From Campylobacterota bacterium (lineage in GTDB: Bacteria; Campylobacterota; Campylobacteria; Campylobacterales; Sulfurovaceae), in NCBI GenBank assembly GCA_013153825.1, contig JAADDP010000074.1:1-9069 (forward strand): DNA of 9,069 bases, given 5' to 3'. Positions 1-6,921 of the stretch are shown one piece after another; position 1 is the first letter of the stretch, and each line of letters starts with the position of its first letter. The notes beneath the pieces are model-generated. The model did no database searches. It saw only the letters and a program-made list of their open reading frames with translations, and had not been told where the DNA came from. Position numbers and translations under genes: made by a program.

Positions 1-45
1 GATCTGAAAAAAATATTCAAGAAAAAGTTCATTAAAAAGATGTAG
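1..45 (+). CDS. Possible 3' end of a plus-strand gene (partial)
   Basis: One plus-strand frame is open from the left edge and ends at TAG (43-45). It would give a 14-residue, very lysine-rich tail, DLKKIFKKKFIKKM. Nothing can be said about function. A gene entering from the left is mildly supported by the terminator-like plus-strand hairpin about 210 bp further on. A run of 14 codons in A-rich DNA could equally be chance. Confidence 0.2.
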   Translation, partial: DLKKIFKKKFIKKM

Positions 46-252
46 AATATATTTTATAACATAACTATAATTAACTAATTTTAACTTCTTAAAATCTGCA
101 AAAAATCCAAATAGGGATACTATTGTCTTTTTTTTACCTAAACACCACAATCTAAATTCTACTAAAAATCGATAAAATCTATTCAAAAAAACAGCTCTTT
201 TTTAAACTTTTAAAAACAAAAACAATTTTTATTAAACAATTTTTTCAATTTT

Positions 253-279
253 TTGGTGGACTGATTTTTAGTCCACCAA
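253..279 (+). terminator. Perfect 10-bp hairpin, terminator-like (copy 1)
   Basis: Arms TTGGTGGACT (253-262) and AGTCCACCAA (270-279) are exact reverse complements around a 7-nt loop, GATTTTT. The next plus-strand bases include TTTTT (280-284), so in plus-strand RNA this looks like an intrinsic terminator. On the minus strand the stem is followed by A residues, which does not fit. No plus-strand gene lies just upstream inside the window, so a terminator would have to serve a gene entering from the left. It is one of two related hairpins. Confidence 0.5.
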
Positions 280-314
280 TTTTTGTTTCGGTGGTCGGGT
301 TTTTAGGCCGCCAA
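255..314 (+). repeat. Tandem pair of related 25-nt hairpins
   Basis: Segments 255-279 and 290-314 start 35 bp apart and match at 20 of 25 positions, sharing GGTGG, a TTTTTAG core and CC.CCAA. Copy 2 has arms GGTGGTC (290-296) and GGCCGCC (306-312). All seven pairs form in plus-strand RNA if two U-G pairs are allowed. On the minus strand the same positions would be A-C mismatches. This points to a structure acting in plus-strand RNA. It could be a double terminator, a small structured RNA, or the mark of a local duplication. Confidence 0.6.
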
Positions 315-327
315 AAAAACAGCCCAC

Positions 328-425
328 ATACTTCAAATCTTATTAATAATAAAACCTTTTGATACTTCAAAACTTATACAAAAAGGCTCCGAGAAAAAAA
401 ATTTGTCAAAAATCATTCAAATCTT
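328..425 (+). repeat. Three short direct repeats with TTCAAA core
   Basis: ATACTTCAAATCTTAT (328-343) recurs as ATACTTCAAAACTTAT (362-377), 34 bp away with one mismatch. The core TTCAAATCTT appears again at 416-425, 50 bp further on. The shared core of all three is TTCAAA, then A or T, then CTT. The arrangement recalls iterons or protein-binding repeats. The repeats are short and AT-rich, so chance similarity in low-complexity DNA is possible. Confidence 0.4.
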
Positions 426-455
426 GAAAAATATTGGTGTCAAATTTTTTGGGAG
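387..455. repeat. Nested inverted repeat
   Basis: AAAAAATTTG (396-405) and CAAATTTTTT (441-450) are exact reverse complements 35 nt apart. Outside them CTCC (387-390) can pair with GGAG (452-455), leaving 391-395 unpaired on one side. Inside lies a small second hairpin, TTCAA (416-420) and TTGAA (424-428). The result is a possible two-level stem. Much of the pairing is A-T, so stability would be low. Confidence 0.35.
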
Positions 456-468
456 AGACCAGCAAAGG

Positions 469-756
469 TTATGGAGAAAAGAGAATCAGAAATAAGCATA
501 AGATGTGAAGAAAATTAAAAAATGCAGGACAAAAAAAAGAGGAGAGTAGCTCCCATATATGAACCCATCAACAAGAGCTACAGATTAAAAGATTTAGAAA
601 AAGAGTCAGACCTTTACCTTAACCTCTATCCTTCATAAATCTGAGCATCACCAAGAGCGTAGTACAAAATCCTCTTCAGGCTATAAAAGTGTGAACATCT
701 AATAAGCTCAGAATATTAAAAAATAAACCAACACCTATAAGCCCACTCCTCTTCAT
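469..756 (-). pseudogene. Possible decayed membrane-protein gene
   Basis: On the minus strand an ATG at 756 opens a frame beginning MKRSGLIGVGLFFNILS, stopped by TGA at 676-678 after 26 codons. The same frame continues with only two further internal stops (TAA 619-621, TGA 568-570) before TAA at 469-471, giving 92 sense codons in four pieces. The pieces are strongly hydrophobic, with stretches such as LTLFLNLLIC and FFNFLHILCLFLILF that resemble membrane helices. I see no ribosome binding site before the ATG. I do not recognise a family. T-rich DNA encodes F, L and I by default, so the hydrophobicity alone is weak evidence. Intact genes here (leuA, recJ) end in TGA, so TGA read-through as a sense codon is not supported. 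Confidence 0.2.
531..581 (-). terminator. Weak terminator-like inverted repeat
   Basis: GTAGCTC (546-552) and GAGCTAC (575-581) form a 7-bp stem with a 22-nt loop. Read on the minus strand, the stem is followed after 7 nt by eight T residues (538-531). This could end transcription running out of namZ, about 245 nt past its stop codon. The long loop and offset T tract make it a poor intrinsic terminator. Confidence 0.25.
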
Positions 757-757
757 A

Positions 758-789
758 TAAGAGAGTATTGTTTATCTTATACTCTCTTA
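758..789 (-). terminator. 11-bp hairpin downstream of the muramidase gene
   Basis: TAAGAGAGTAT (758-768) and ATACTCTCTTA (779-789) are perfect reverse complements around a 10-nt loop. The stem lies about 37 bp past the namZ stop in the direction of its transcription, a normal place for a terminator or a 3'-end stabilising stem. No T tract follows on the minus strand, so intrinsic termination is uncertain and RNA 3'-end protection is an alternative. Confidence 0.4.
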
Positions 790-825
790 AGAGCTATGAG
801 AATGGCTCATCTTATAATGTAAAAT

Positions 826-1989
826 TTAGGGATAGAGTAGATACTTCGCTCTAATCTCTCTAAACTGCCTAAGTCCATTCTCCCAACTTTTTCTTATCTC
901 ATCTATACTGAGTCCAGCCTCTATCTGCTTTTTGAGCTTATCACTACCTGCAAGTCTATTAAAAAATCCACCCTTTAAAAAGAATTTTCTCTTATATGGA
1001 TAATTGTTGTAGGCCTCAACTAGGTAGCAAAGATTCAGCTCACCTTTAAGATAAAAAGAAGTGTCCCGGGCCGGCAGGTCGCGGAGGTCGACCCCATAAC
1101 AAATTTTACCAGAATGTTTCGGATGCCGTGAGCCAAACATTGGTCTGGGAGTAAAACTGAAATTCCTATTGTGATAGTGAGGATCTCCATAAACTTGAAA
1201 CTGCATATTCGTCCCACGACCAACAGAAAATATTGTCCCCTCAAAAAGAGCAAGTGATGGATATAGATATATAGAGAGTTCGTTTGGAAGATTTGGAGAT
1301 GGTTTTACCTTCAAATGATATCGCATATTATGGTTCCAATTCTGTAGAGGGATAACCTTTAAGTCAGCCTTAAGATTGCCCTTTAACCACCCCTCTCCAT
1401 TTATCATTCTGGCATACTCACCTATAGTCATCCCATATAGTATAGGGACAGGGTGTAGTCCGATAAAAGATTTATATCTGAAATTTAACACCTCTCCATC
1501 GATTCTAGCTCCATTTGGGTTTGGTCTGTCTAAAACAACAATAGGTAGACCATTCTCAGCAACAGACTCCATAACATAGTGTAGAGTTGATAAGTATGTG
1601 TAGAACCTAACACCTACATCTTGAATATCAAAGACTACAATATCTACATCAGATAAATCTCTATTAGATGGCTTCTTATGTTTACCGTATAGTGATATAA
1701 TTTTTATATTTCTCATACCATCCTCCCCATCAGAGACAGACTCTCCAGCATCTAAAATACCCCTGAAACCATGCTCAGGTGCAAAAACCTTTACAACGTT
1801 TATATTGTTGTCAAGAAGAAAATAGAGGAGATGCCTATCTCCTATAAGAGAGGTGTGGTTAACAACTAAAGCTACCCTCTTCCCCTTTAAGAGAGGAAGG
1901 TAGCTATCGAAATCCTCTGCACCCACAACTACATCTTCTGCAGATGAAAAGTTAAAAATTAAAAGTAGAGTTAAAAGTACTCTTCTCAT
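826..1989 (-). CDS. namZ: NamZ/DUF1343 family exo-beta-N-acetylmuramidase
   Basis: 387 residues. Characterised members of this family (DUF1343, glycoside hydrolase GH171) remove N-acetylmuramic acid from the non-reducing ends of peptidoglycan fragments. Residues 1-17 look like a Sec signal peptide (RR, then LLTLLLIF, ending SSA before ED) with no lipobox cysteine, so the product is probably periplasmic or secreted. Family-type blocks follow in order: LVVNHTSL (41-48), APEHGFRG (70-77), VVFDIQDVGVRFYTY (118-132), VLDRPNPNG (152-160), the SPNLPNELS block (231-239), GRGTN (258-262) and CYGVDLR (297-303). The ATG is 2 bp past the leuA stop and has only a weak binding site, which suggests translational coupling to leuA. 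Residues 299-309 are encoded by an anomalous GC-rich block, described separately. The family call is secure; activity on muropeptides in this organism is inferred, and no other peptidoglycan-recycling gene is nearby. Confidence 0.88.
   Translation of the reverse strand: MRRVLLTLLLIFNFSSAEDVVVGAEDFDSYLPLLKGKRVALVVNHTSLIGDRHLLYFLLDNNINVVKVFAPEHGFRGILDAGESVSDGEDGMRNIKIISLYGKHKKPSNRDLSDVDIVVFDIQDVGVRFYTYLSTLHYVMESVAENGLPIVVLDRPNPNGARIDGEVLNFRYKSFIGLHPVPILYGMTIGEYARMINGEGWLKGNLKADLKVIPLQNWNHNMRYHLKVKPSPNLPNELSIYLYPSLALFEGTIFSVGRGTNMQFQVYGDPHYHNRNFSFTPRPMFGSRHPKHSGKICYGVDLRDLPARDTSFYLKGELNLCYLVEAYNNYPYKRKFFLKGGFFNRLAGSDKLKKQIEAGLSIDEIRKSWENGLRQFREIRAKYLLYP
1063..1095. other. GC-rich 33-bp block inside namZ
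   Basis: 27 of 33 bases are G or C (82%) within an AT-rich gene. The block holds the palindromes CCCGGG (1065-1070), GCCGGC (1070-1075), CGCG (1080-1083) and GTCGAC (1087-1092). On the minus strand it encodes GVDLRDLPARD (residues 299-309) with G or C at every third codon position, using CGC and CGG for arginine where the window otherwise favours AGA. The reading frame and the conserved CYGVDLR motif are intact. Slightly unusual codons (CGG for R288, CCG for P290) occur just upstream in the gene. Confidence 0.85.
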
Positions 1990-1991
1990 TA

Positions 1992-3548
1992 TCAGACCGT
2001 CTCTACACTACTATCATTTTTTCTAAGCATTCCCTGCATACTTAGATAGCTATTTAATGCACTTATATAGGCCTTTGCACTGGCCAACACGGTATCTATA
2101 TTTAGACCATGTCCAATAATTGCAGGTTCATTATCGTTAAATACAACTTTTACCGTCACATTTGCCAAAGCATCCTTCCCCTGACTGACAGATGTCACCC
2201 TATAATCCATCAATCTACCATTAAAGCCGGATACTCTATCCACAGTCTTGAATATAGCATCTACAGTACCCTCTCCGATACTTGCATCTATAATCTCTTT
2301 TCCATCTTTCTGTATAGATATTGTTGAACTCGCCACACCTCCACTACAGTTCATAACCTGTAGAGATATAAGCTCATAGACCTGAGTAGATTTTGTCATC
2401 TCATTTGTAACAATCGCTCTCAAATCATCATCATATATGTTCTTCTTCTTATCTGCCAATATTTTAAATCTCTCAAATGAGCTATTTAGAGCCTCATCAT
2501 CAAGTTCAAAACCTAACTTTTCCAATTTAGTTCTAAATGCAGCCCTTCCAGAGTGTTTGCCTAGAACTAGGGTATCATTGATATCAAGACCTATATCATC
2601 TGGAGTTATTATCTCATATGTCTCCCTATTCTTTAACATTCCATCTTGATGTATTCCACTCTCATGTGCAAAGGCGTTCTTCCCAACAATTGCCTTATTT
2701 GGTTGAGGCTCAATACCGGTAATTGATGATATTAATCGGCTTGTCGGATATATCTCTCTAGTATTAATATTCGTTGTTAACTTTGAGAAGATATCTCTTC
2801 TAATCTTTAGTATCATAACAATCTCCTCAAGAGATGCATTACCAGCTCTCTCCCCTAAACCGTTGATTGTACACTCTATCTGTCTAGCCCCATTTAGAAT
2901 TGCCTCTACGGAGGATGCTACAGCTAAACCTAAATCATTATGGTTATGGACAGATATTACAGCCCTCTCCCCTATATGCTCTCTCATCTCTCTTATCATA
3001 TTTCCAATCTCATGAGGCATTCTAAATCCAACTGTATCTGGAAGATTAATTGTTTTAGCTCCAGCATCAATTACGGCATCACTTATCTCCTTAAGAAATC
3101 CCATATCACTTCTTCCAGCATCCTCACAGCTAAACTCCACATCATCTACAAACTCACCAGCATACTTAACAGCATCAACAGCTCTTCGAATAACCTCGCT
3201 AGAGTCCATTTTAAGCTTATATCTCATATGGATGGGGCTTGTAGCTATAAATGTGTGTATCCGTCTCAATTTAGCCCTCTGGACAGCCTCTCCTGCCAAT
3301 TTAATATCTCTATCGACAGCTCTAGCTAGTGAACATACTGTTGATTTTGAAACTCTCTCAGATATTTTGGATATGGCATCAAAGTCACCAGGACTAGCTG
3401 CAGCAAATCCAGCCTCAATAATATCGACACCCAACCTCTCCAACTGTACAGCTATCTGTATCTTCTCCTCTGTATTCATAGAGGCTCCTGGACTCTGCTC
3501 TCCATCTCGTAGAGTCGTATCAAATATCTTTATAATATCCTGTTTCAC
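1992..3548 (-). CDS. leuA: 2-isopropylmalate synthase
   Basis: 518 residues, the usual length for full LeuA. The enzyme condenses acetyl-CoA with 2-oxoisovalerate to give 2-isopropylmalate, the first committed step of leucine synthesis, in the cytoplasm. The catalytic TIM barrel starts with [13 protein letters not shown] (9-21), holding the R14-D15 pair. The metal-binding HNHND is at 201-205 (H201, H203). The GNASLEE block (236-242) and HESGIHQDG (295-303) follow. The C-terminal part (about 380-510) has the layout of the LeuA allosteric domain that binds leucine, including GHGLNIDTV (479-487), so feedback inhibition is likely. The start is GTG at 3548, preceded by AAGGGA (3560-3555) at 6-nt spacing; no better ATG exists before the catalytic motif. 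It lies 65 bp after ruvC on the same strand and directly before namZ. Homocitrate and citramalate synthases are relatives, but the length and C-terminal domain favour LeuA. Confidence 0.95.
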   Translation of the reverse strand: MKQDIIKIFDTTLRDGEQSPGASMNTEEKIQIAVQLERLGVDIIEAGFAAASPGDFDAISKISERVSKSTVCSLARAVDRDIKLAGEAVQRAKLRRIHTFIATSPIHMRYKLKMDSSEVIRRAVDAVKYAGEFVDDVEFSCEDAGRSDMGFLKEISDAVIDAGAKTINLPDTVGFRMPHEIGNMIREMREHIGERAVISVHNHNDLGLAVASSVEAILNGARQIECTINGLGERAGNASLEEIVMILKIRRDIFSKLTTNINTREIYPTSRLISSITGIEPQPNKAIVGKNAFAHESGIHQDGMLKNRETYEIITPDDIGLDINDTLVLGKHSGRAAFRTKLEKLGFELDDEALNSSFERFKILADKKKNIYDDDLRAIVTNEMTKSTQVYELISLQVMNCSGGVASSTISIQKDGKEIIDASIGEGTVDAIFKTVDRVSGFNGRLMDYRVTSVSQGKDALANVTVKVVFNDNEPAIIGHGLNIDTVLASAKAYISALNSYLSMQGMLRKNDSSVETV

Positions 3549-3573
3549 GATTTTTCCCTTGTGTAGAATATGC

Positions 3574-3588
3574 TATTGTTATCCAATA
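3574..3588. promoter_or_regulatory. Small dyad upstream of leuA
   Basis: TATTG (3574-3578) and CAATA (3584-3588) form a 5-bp-arm dyad in the 65-bp ruvC-leuA gap, 26 bp before the leuA start codon. The flanking DNA is AT-rich and could hold a promoter, but I see no clear -10 box. No leucine-codon leader peptide or attenuator is visible. It may be an operator or simply chance. Confidence 0.2.
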
Positions 3589-3613
3589 ACTAAATATAAT
3601 TTTAACTAAACTT

Positions 3614-4102
3614 TTAATGTTTTATCTTTACTCCTAACCTCTGGGAGTGGGTGATGGCAACTGCCATGGCATCTGTAATATCGAAAGGTTTGACCTCCCC
3701 TTTAATATTTAAAATTCTCTTTACCATGAATGCAACCTGACCCTTTGAAGCTCTACCATTACCTGTAATCGACCTCTTAATCTCTGATGGGGTATATTCA
3801 CTATAATCTCCAACTGAAGATATCACCCTCATTAATATTGCACCCTTAAACTGGGCAAGTTTCAATACACTCTGTGGATTATATGCAAAGAAGATATCCT
3901 CTATCGCAACAGACTCTATTCCACTACTATCGGAGAGAAGATCATCTAAAAAAAGGTTCAACTCAACTATCTGAGATTTAAAATTGGCTCTCCTAAACTT
4001 TAGGACTCCAGCCTCAAATAGCGTCAACTCTCCATAGCTATCTCTCTCAATAATGGAGTAACCAAGATTTTTTGTTCCTACATCTATTCCCAATATCTTC
4101 AA
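3614..4102 (-). CDS. ruvC: Crossover junction endodeoxyribonuclease RuvC
   Basis: 162 residues, normal for RuvC. The dimer cuts Holliday junctions made during recombinational repair, working with the RuvAB branch-migration motor. The RNase H-like fold begins ILGIDVGTKNLGYS with catalytic D7. The second acid is E68 in VAIEDIFF, and the final pair is D141 and D144 in the sequence DITDAMAVA. All four expected acidic residues are present. The start is TTG at 4102: an in-frame TAA lies two codons upstream, and any later start would lose D7. AAGGA (4117-4113) sits 10 nt before it, a slightly long spacing. It is the first gene of the minus-strand group with leuA and namZ and is divergent from dnaN. 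The ruvAB genes are not in the window. Confidence 0.95.
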   Translation of the reverse strand: MKILGIDVGTKNLGYSIIERDSYGELTLFEAGVLKFRRANFKSQIVELNLFLDDLLSDSSGIESVAIEDIFFAYNPQSVLKLAQFKGAILMRVISSVGDYSEYTPSEIKRSITGNGRASKGQVAFMVKRILNIKGEVKPFDITDAMAVAITHSQRLGVKIKH

Positions 4103-4121
4103 ATTTTAAAAATCCTTAATA

Positions 4122-4136
4122 AATCAAAAATTGATT
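4122..4136. promoter_or_regulatory. Dyad AATCAA-n3-TTGATT in the divergent spacer
   Basis: AATCAA (4122-4127) and TTGATT (4131-4136) are exact reverse complements around AAA. The site lies between the ruvC ribosome binding site and the dnaN -10 box, where a regulator could affect both directions. A/T-rich palindromes of this size occur by chance, so the call is tentative. Confidence 0.25.
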
Positions 4137-4139
4137 AAA

Positions 4140-4161
4140 ATGAGGCTATAATTAAGCTCAT
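4140..4161 (+). promoter_or_regulatory. Candidate dnaN promoter (TATAAT in an imperfect dyad)
   Basis: TATAAT at 4147-4152 is an exact consensus -10 box, 47 bp before the dnaN start codon, implying a leader of about 40 nt. No -35 box is seen at the standard distance, which is common for sigma-70 promoters in Campylobacterota. The box is framed by ATGAGGCT (4140-4147) and AGCTCAT (4155-4161), which pair as a 7-bp dyad with one extra G. A protein bound there would block the promoter, so it could be an operator. The site lies in a 97-bp spacer of about 24% G+C. AGAAGGG (4188-4194) follows as the ribosome binding site. Confidence 0.5.
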
Positions 4162-4199
4162 CTGAAGTTTAACAAAATTTAACTAATAGAAGGGTAGGC

Positions 4200-5267
4200 A
4201 TGAAACTGATAGTGGAGCAGGAGCTAATGGAGAGGATTGTTATAAGTATGCAGAACTTTCTTGAGAAGAGAGATTCAACTCAGATAACATCAAATATATA
4301 CATAGATGCCAGTTTTGGAAATACACTATTAAGGGCTACCGATAGAGAGATGGGGATAGAGATAGAGAGTCAACAGTTCAGAGTAGTCGAGAGTGGTAGG
4401 GTAGTTGTAAATGGGAAGAGATTGCTAGATGTAGTTAAAATATTGAGGGGTGGAGATATAACGGTAGAGAAGATAGATAATAGCCTTCAGATATATCAAG
4501 GAAGGTCTAGATTTAAGTTGAGCATATTTGAAGATGACCAATTTCCCAAATTTCCAAATATAGCTGGTAAGAGAAAATTAGCTGTAGATTCAAAGGAGAT
4601 ATTTAAGGGCTTAAAACAGATATCAAAATCTATAGATAATAATAATCCAAAGTTTCAATTGAATGGTGCATTGATAGATATAAGGAGGAGTAATACATAC
4701 CTTGTTGGAACTGATACTAGAAGATTATCGATATATAAGGTTAAAGGTGGAGCAGATGAGAAGATATCTCTAATAGTCCCTAGAAAGAGTACAATGGAGA
4801 TACTAAAACTATTTAAAGATGAGACCTTCGATACACTCTGTGATGAGACCGATATTATTTTAAAGAGAGAGGGGATACTTCTATTTTCAAGATTGATAAA
4901 TGGTGACTATCCAGACTACAATAGAGTCATACCAAAGGAGTTTAAATTTTCACTTGAGATACCAAAAAAAGAGTTTATGGAGGGGTTGAAGATGGTAGGT
5001 AGCATCTCTCAAGAGGTGAAGATAGAGATGAATAGGGGTATTATTAAGTTTCAATCTCTAAATCCATCAAATATGGAGGCTAAAAGTGAAATTCCTCTAG
5101 ACATAGATATAGACAATTTTCAGATAGCTGTAAATAGTAAATATATATTGGACTTTCTATCTCAGATAGAGAGTGATAGATTTGAAATTAAGCTTAATGA
5201 TGAGATAAAACCTTTTGTTTTAAAGGTTAAGCAGTTTTTAACTGTTATAATGCCGATTATTGTTTAA
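4200..5267 (+). CDS. dnaN: DNA polymerase III beta subunit (sliding clamp)
   Basis: 355 residues. The homodimeric ring encircles DNA and holds the replicative polymerase and several repair proteins. Three clamp domains of about 115-120 residues can be placed at roughly 1-118, 122-245 and 250-355. Typical blocks are NGALID (155-160) with [10 protein letters not shown] (168-177), [11 protein letters not shown] (192-202), LINGDYPDY (232-240), [10 protein letters not shown] (311-320) and the clamp ending TVIMPIIV (348-355). The N-terminal [10 protein letters not shown] pattern fits Campylobacterota clamps. The ATG is preceded by AGAAGGG at 5-nt spacing. In most bacteria dnaN follows dnaA; here the upstream neighbour is divergent ruvC, with no room for dnaA, and pyrG follows 16 bp downstream in the same direction. 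Confidence 0.95.
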   Translation: MKLIVEQELMERIVISMQNFLEKRDSTQITSNIYIDASFGNTLLRATDREMGIEIESQQFRVVESGRVVVNGKRLLDVVKILRGGDITVEKIDNSLQIYQGRSRFKLSIFEDDQFPKFPNIAGKRKLAVDSKEIFKGLKQISKSIDNNNPKFQLNGALIDIRRSNTYLVGTDTRRLSIYKVKGGADEKISLIVPRKSTMEILKLFKDETFDTLCDETDIILKREGILLFSRLINGDYPDYNRVIPKEFKFSLEIPKKEFMEGLKMVGSISQEVKIEMNRGIIKFQSLNPSNMEAKSEIPLDIDIDNFQIAVNSKYILDFLSQIESDRFEIKLNDEIKPFVLKVKQFLTVIMPIIV

Positions 5268-5272
5268 AATTC

Positions 5273-5286
5273 AAGGAGAGGTAATG
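5273..5286 (+). promoter_or_regulatory. Ribosome binding site fixing the pyrG start
   Basis: AAGGAG (5273-5278) stands 5 nt before ATG at 5284-5286. The frame stays open upstream to a TTG at 5260 inside the end of dnaN, but that codon has no binding site and would add eight residues absent from usual CTP synthases. The ATG gives [11 protein letters not shown] and a 545-residue protein, so it is preferred. Confidence 0.85.
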
Positions 5287-6921
5287 TCATCAAATCGGAA
5301 GAGAAAATATATTTTCATTACGGGAGGGGTTCTAAGCTCTCTTGGAAAGGGGATAACTGCATCTAGCATAGGGACACTTCTAAAACACTCAGGATTTAGA
5401 GTTGGAATATTAAAGCTTGACCCATATATAAATGTTGACCCAGGAACAATGTCTCCACTAGAGCATGGGGAGGTATTTGTAACAAAAGATGGAGCTGAGA
5501 CAGATTTGGACTTAGGACACTACGAGAGGTTTCTAGATAGCTCCCTAACTAGAGATAACAACTTCACAACTGGACAGATATATAAGAGTGTAATTGAGAA
5601 TGAGAGGAAAGGAAAATATCTTGGTAGAACAATTCAGATAGTTCCACACATTACCGATGAGATAAAGAGGAGAGTGAAACTTGCTGGAGAGAAAAAAGAT
5701 ATACTAATTGTAGAGCTTGGCGGGACAGTTGGAGATATGGAGGGTATGCCATTTTTAGAGGCGATTAGACAGATGAGACATGAGCTTGGAAGAGATGATA
5801 TCCTAAATATACATGTCACACTTCTCCCATATATAAAAACTGCAGATGAGTTGAAGACAAAACCTACTCAACACTCTGTTCAGGAGTTGAGAAGACTAGG
5901 AATAACTCCACAGATGTTAATATTGAGAGCAGAGGAGACAATTCCAAATGAGATTAAGAGAAAAATAGCATTTACATGTGATATAGATGAGGAGTCGGTA
6001 ATTGAGGCTGTCGATGCACCAACAATATATCAAGTGCCACTAAACTTCAAGATACAAGATATATTAAATCAGATAGCTAAACACCTCAATCTAGAGAATG
6101 TAAAGCCGGATATGAGAGAGTGGCATGAATTGGTAAGAAGAATAGTTGAGCCAAAGTATAGAACAAAGATAGCATTTGTTGGAAAGTATCTAGATTTAAA
6201 AGAGTCATATAAATCATTAACTGAAGCACTCATACATGCAGGGGCAAATCTTGATACAAAGGTTGAGATAAAGTGGGTGGATAGTGAGAAGATAGAGAAT
6301 AATGGGGCAAAACAGTATCTAAATGGTTGTAGTGGCGTATTGGTAGCAGGAGGATTTGGAGAGAGAGGGATTGATGGTAAAATTGAGGCTATAAGGTATG
6401 CTAGAGAGAATAATATACCATTCTTAGGTATATGTTTAGGTATGCAGTTGGCAATTATTGAGTTTGCCAGAAATGTTCTAAATATTAAAGATGCTAACTC
6501 AATGGAGTTTGACAAGGATACAAAAGAGCCTATAATATTCCTCATCGATGAGTTTATAGATTATAGTGGAAAGAGACAGATAAGGACTGCAAACTCTCCC
6601 CTCGGTGGAACTATGAGACTTGGCGAGTATGAGTGCAATATAAAGAGAGATTCTCTTCTATTTAAGGCATATGATGGAGCAACAACAATATTTGAGAGAC
6701 ATAGACATAGATATGAGGCAAATCCAAAATATAGAGAGAGGCTAGAGGGTGGAGGAATGGTTATCAGTGGAGAGTCAAATGGGCTGATTGAGGCGATAGA
6801 GATTGAGAAACATCCATTCTTCTTAGCCGTTCAATTTCATCCAGAGTTCACATCTAGACTTAAGAGTCCTAATCCATCAATATTGGCATTCGTTGAAAAA
6901 GCTCTAAATGAAGTTAAATAG
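5284..6921 (+). CDS. pyrG: CTP synthase
   Basis: 545 residues from the chosen ATG, the same length as the E. coli enzyme. It makes CTP from UTP, ATP and glutamine-derived ammonia in the cytoplasm. The N-terminal synthetase domain (about 1-270) opens with [16 protein letters not shown] (8-23), including the ATP-binding loop with K22. [14 protein letters not shown] (45-58), [20 protein letters not shown] (60-79) and [14 protein letters not shown] (144-157) follow. The C-terminal class I glutamine amidotransferase domain (about 294-545) has the nucleophile C384 in FLGICLGMQ and the triad partners H519 and E521 in VQFHPEF. All key residues are present. It starts 16 bp after the dnaN stop and its last 14 bp overlap the start of recJ, so dnaN-pyrG-recJ probably forms one transcript. 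Confidence 0.97.
   Translation: MSSNRKRKYIFITGGVLSSLGKGITASSIGTLLKHSGFRVGILKLDPYINVDPGTMSPLEHGEVFVTKDGAETDLDLGHYERFLDSSLTRDNNFTTGQIYKSVIENERKGKYLGRTIQIVPHITDEIKRRVKLAGEKKDILIVELGGTVGDMEGMPFLEAIRQMRHELGRDDILNIHVTLLPYIKTADELKTKPTQHSVQELRRLGITPQMLILRAEETIPNEIKRKIAFTCDIDEESVIEAVDAPTIYQVPLNFKIQDILNQIAKHLNLENVKPDMREWHELVRRIVEPKYRTKIAFVGKYLDLKESYKSLTEALIHAGANLDTKVEIKWVDSEKIENNGAKQYLNGCSGVLVAGGFGERGIDGKIEAIRYARENNIPFLGICLGMQLAIIEFARNVLNIKDANSMEFDKDTKEPIIFLIDEFIDYSGKRQIRTANSPLGGTMRLGEYECNIKRDSLLFKAYDGATTIFERHRHRYEANPKYRERLEGGGMVISGESNGLIEAIEIEKHPFFLAVQFHPEFTSRLKSPNPSILAFVEKALNEVK

Larger units (their letters stand above)
46..825. other. Long AT-rich region without a clear gene
   Basis: About 780 bp with no open frame of convincing length or composition on either strand. 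The left third (to about 250) is A/T homopolymer-rich and shows nothing specific beyond repeated CAATTTTT words. The middle (253-455) holds tandem hairpins, short direct repeats and a nested inverted repeat. The right part (469-789) holds a stop-interrupted hydrophobic minus-strand frame and two more inverted repeats. The surrounding genes are packed with gaps of 2 to 97 bp, so this gap stands out. It could be a decayed gene region, an insertion scar or a non-coding RNA locus. Confidence 0.7.

Noticed and set aside
413..421. TCATTCAAA as a DnaA box
   Set aside because: It resembles a Helicobacter-type DnaA box at one mismatch, but it is single and far from dnaN, so no origin can be claimed.
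328..425. CRISPR array or iteron origin from the spaced repeats
   Set aside because: Repeats are 10-16 bp, only three, unevenly spaced, with no cas or rep gene in the window. Kept only as short direct repeats.
568..678. TGA recoding to explain the interrupted hydrophobic frame
   Set aside because: leuA and recJ use TGA as their real stops, and the frame also contains an internal TAA.
1035..1579. Open frames on both strands inside namZ (1035-1253 and 1376-1579)
   Set aside because: Both fall within conserved NamZ coding sequence and show no domain or start signal of their own.
2940..3609. Plus-strand open frames across leuA
   Set aside because: They overlap the catalytic half of leuA on the opposite strand and resemble no family; leuA is fully supported by motifs.
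5260..5283. Longer pyrG start at TTG 5260
   Set aside because: It lies inside dnaN, has no ribosome binding site, and adds eight residues; ATG 5284 has AAGGAG at good spacing and gives the usual length.
6069..6545. A 158-codon open frame on the minus strand inside pyrG
   Set aside because: It lies opposite the conserved synthetase-amidotransferase region of CTP synthase; composition is typical of an antisense shadow.
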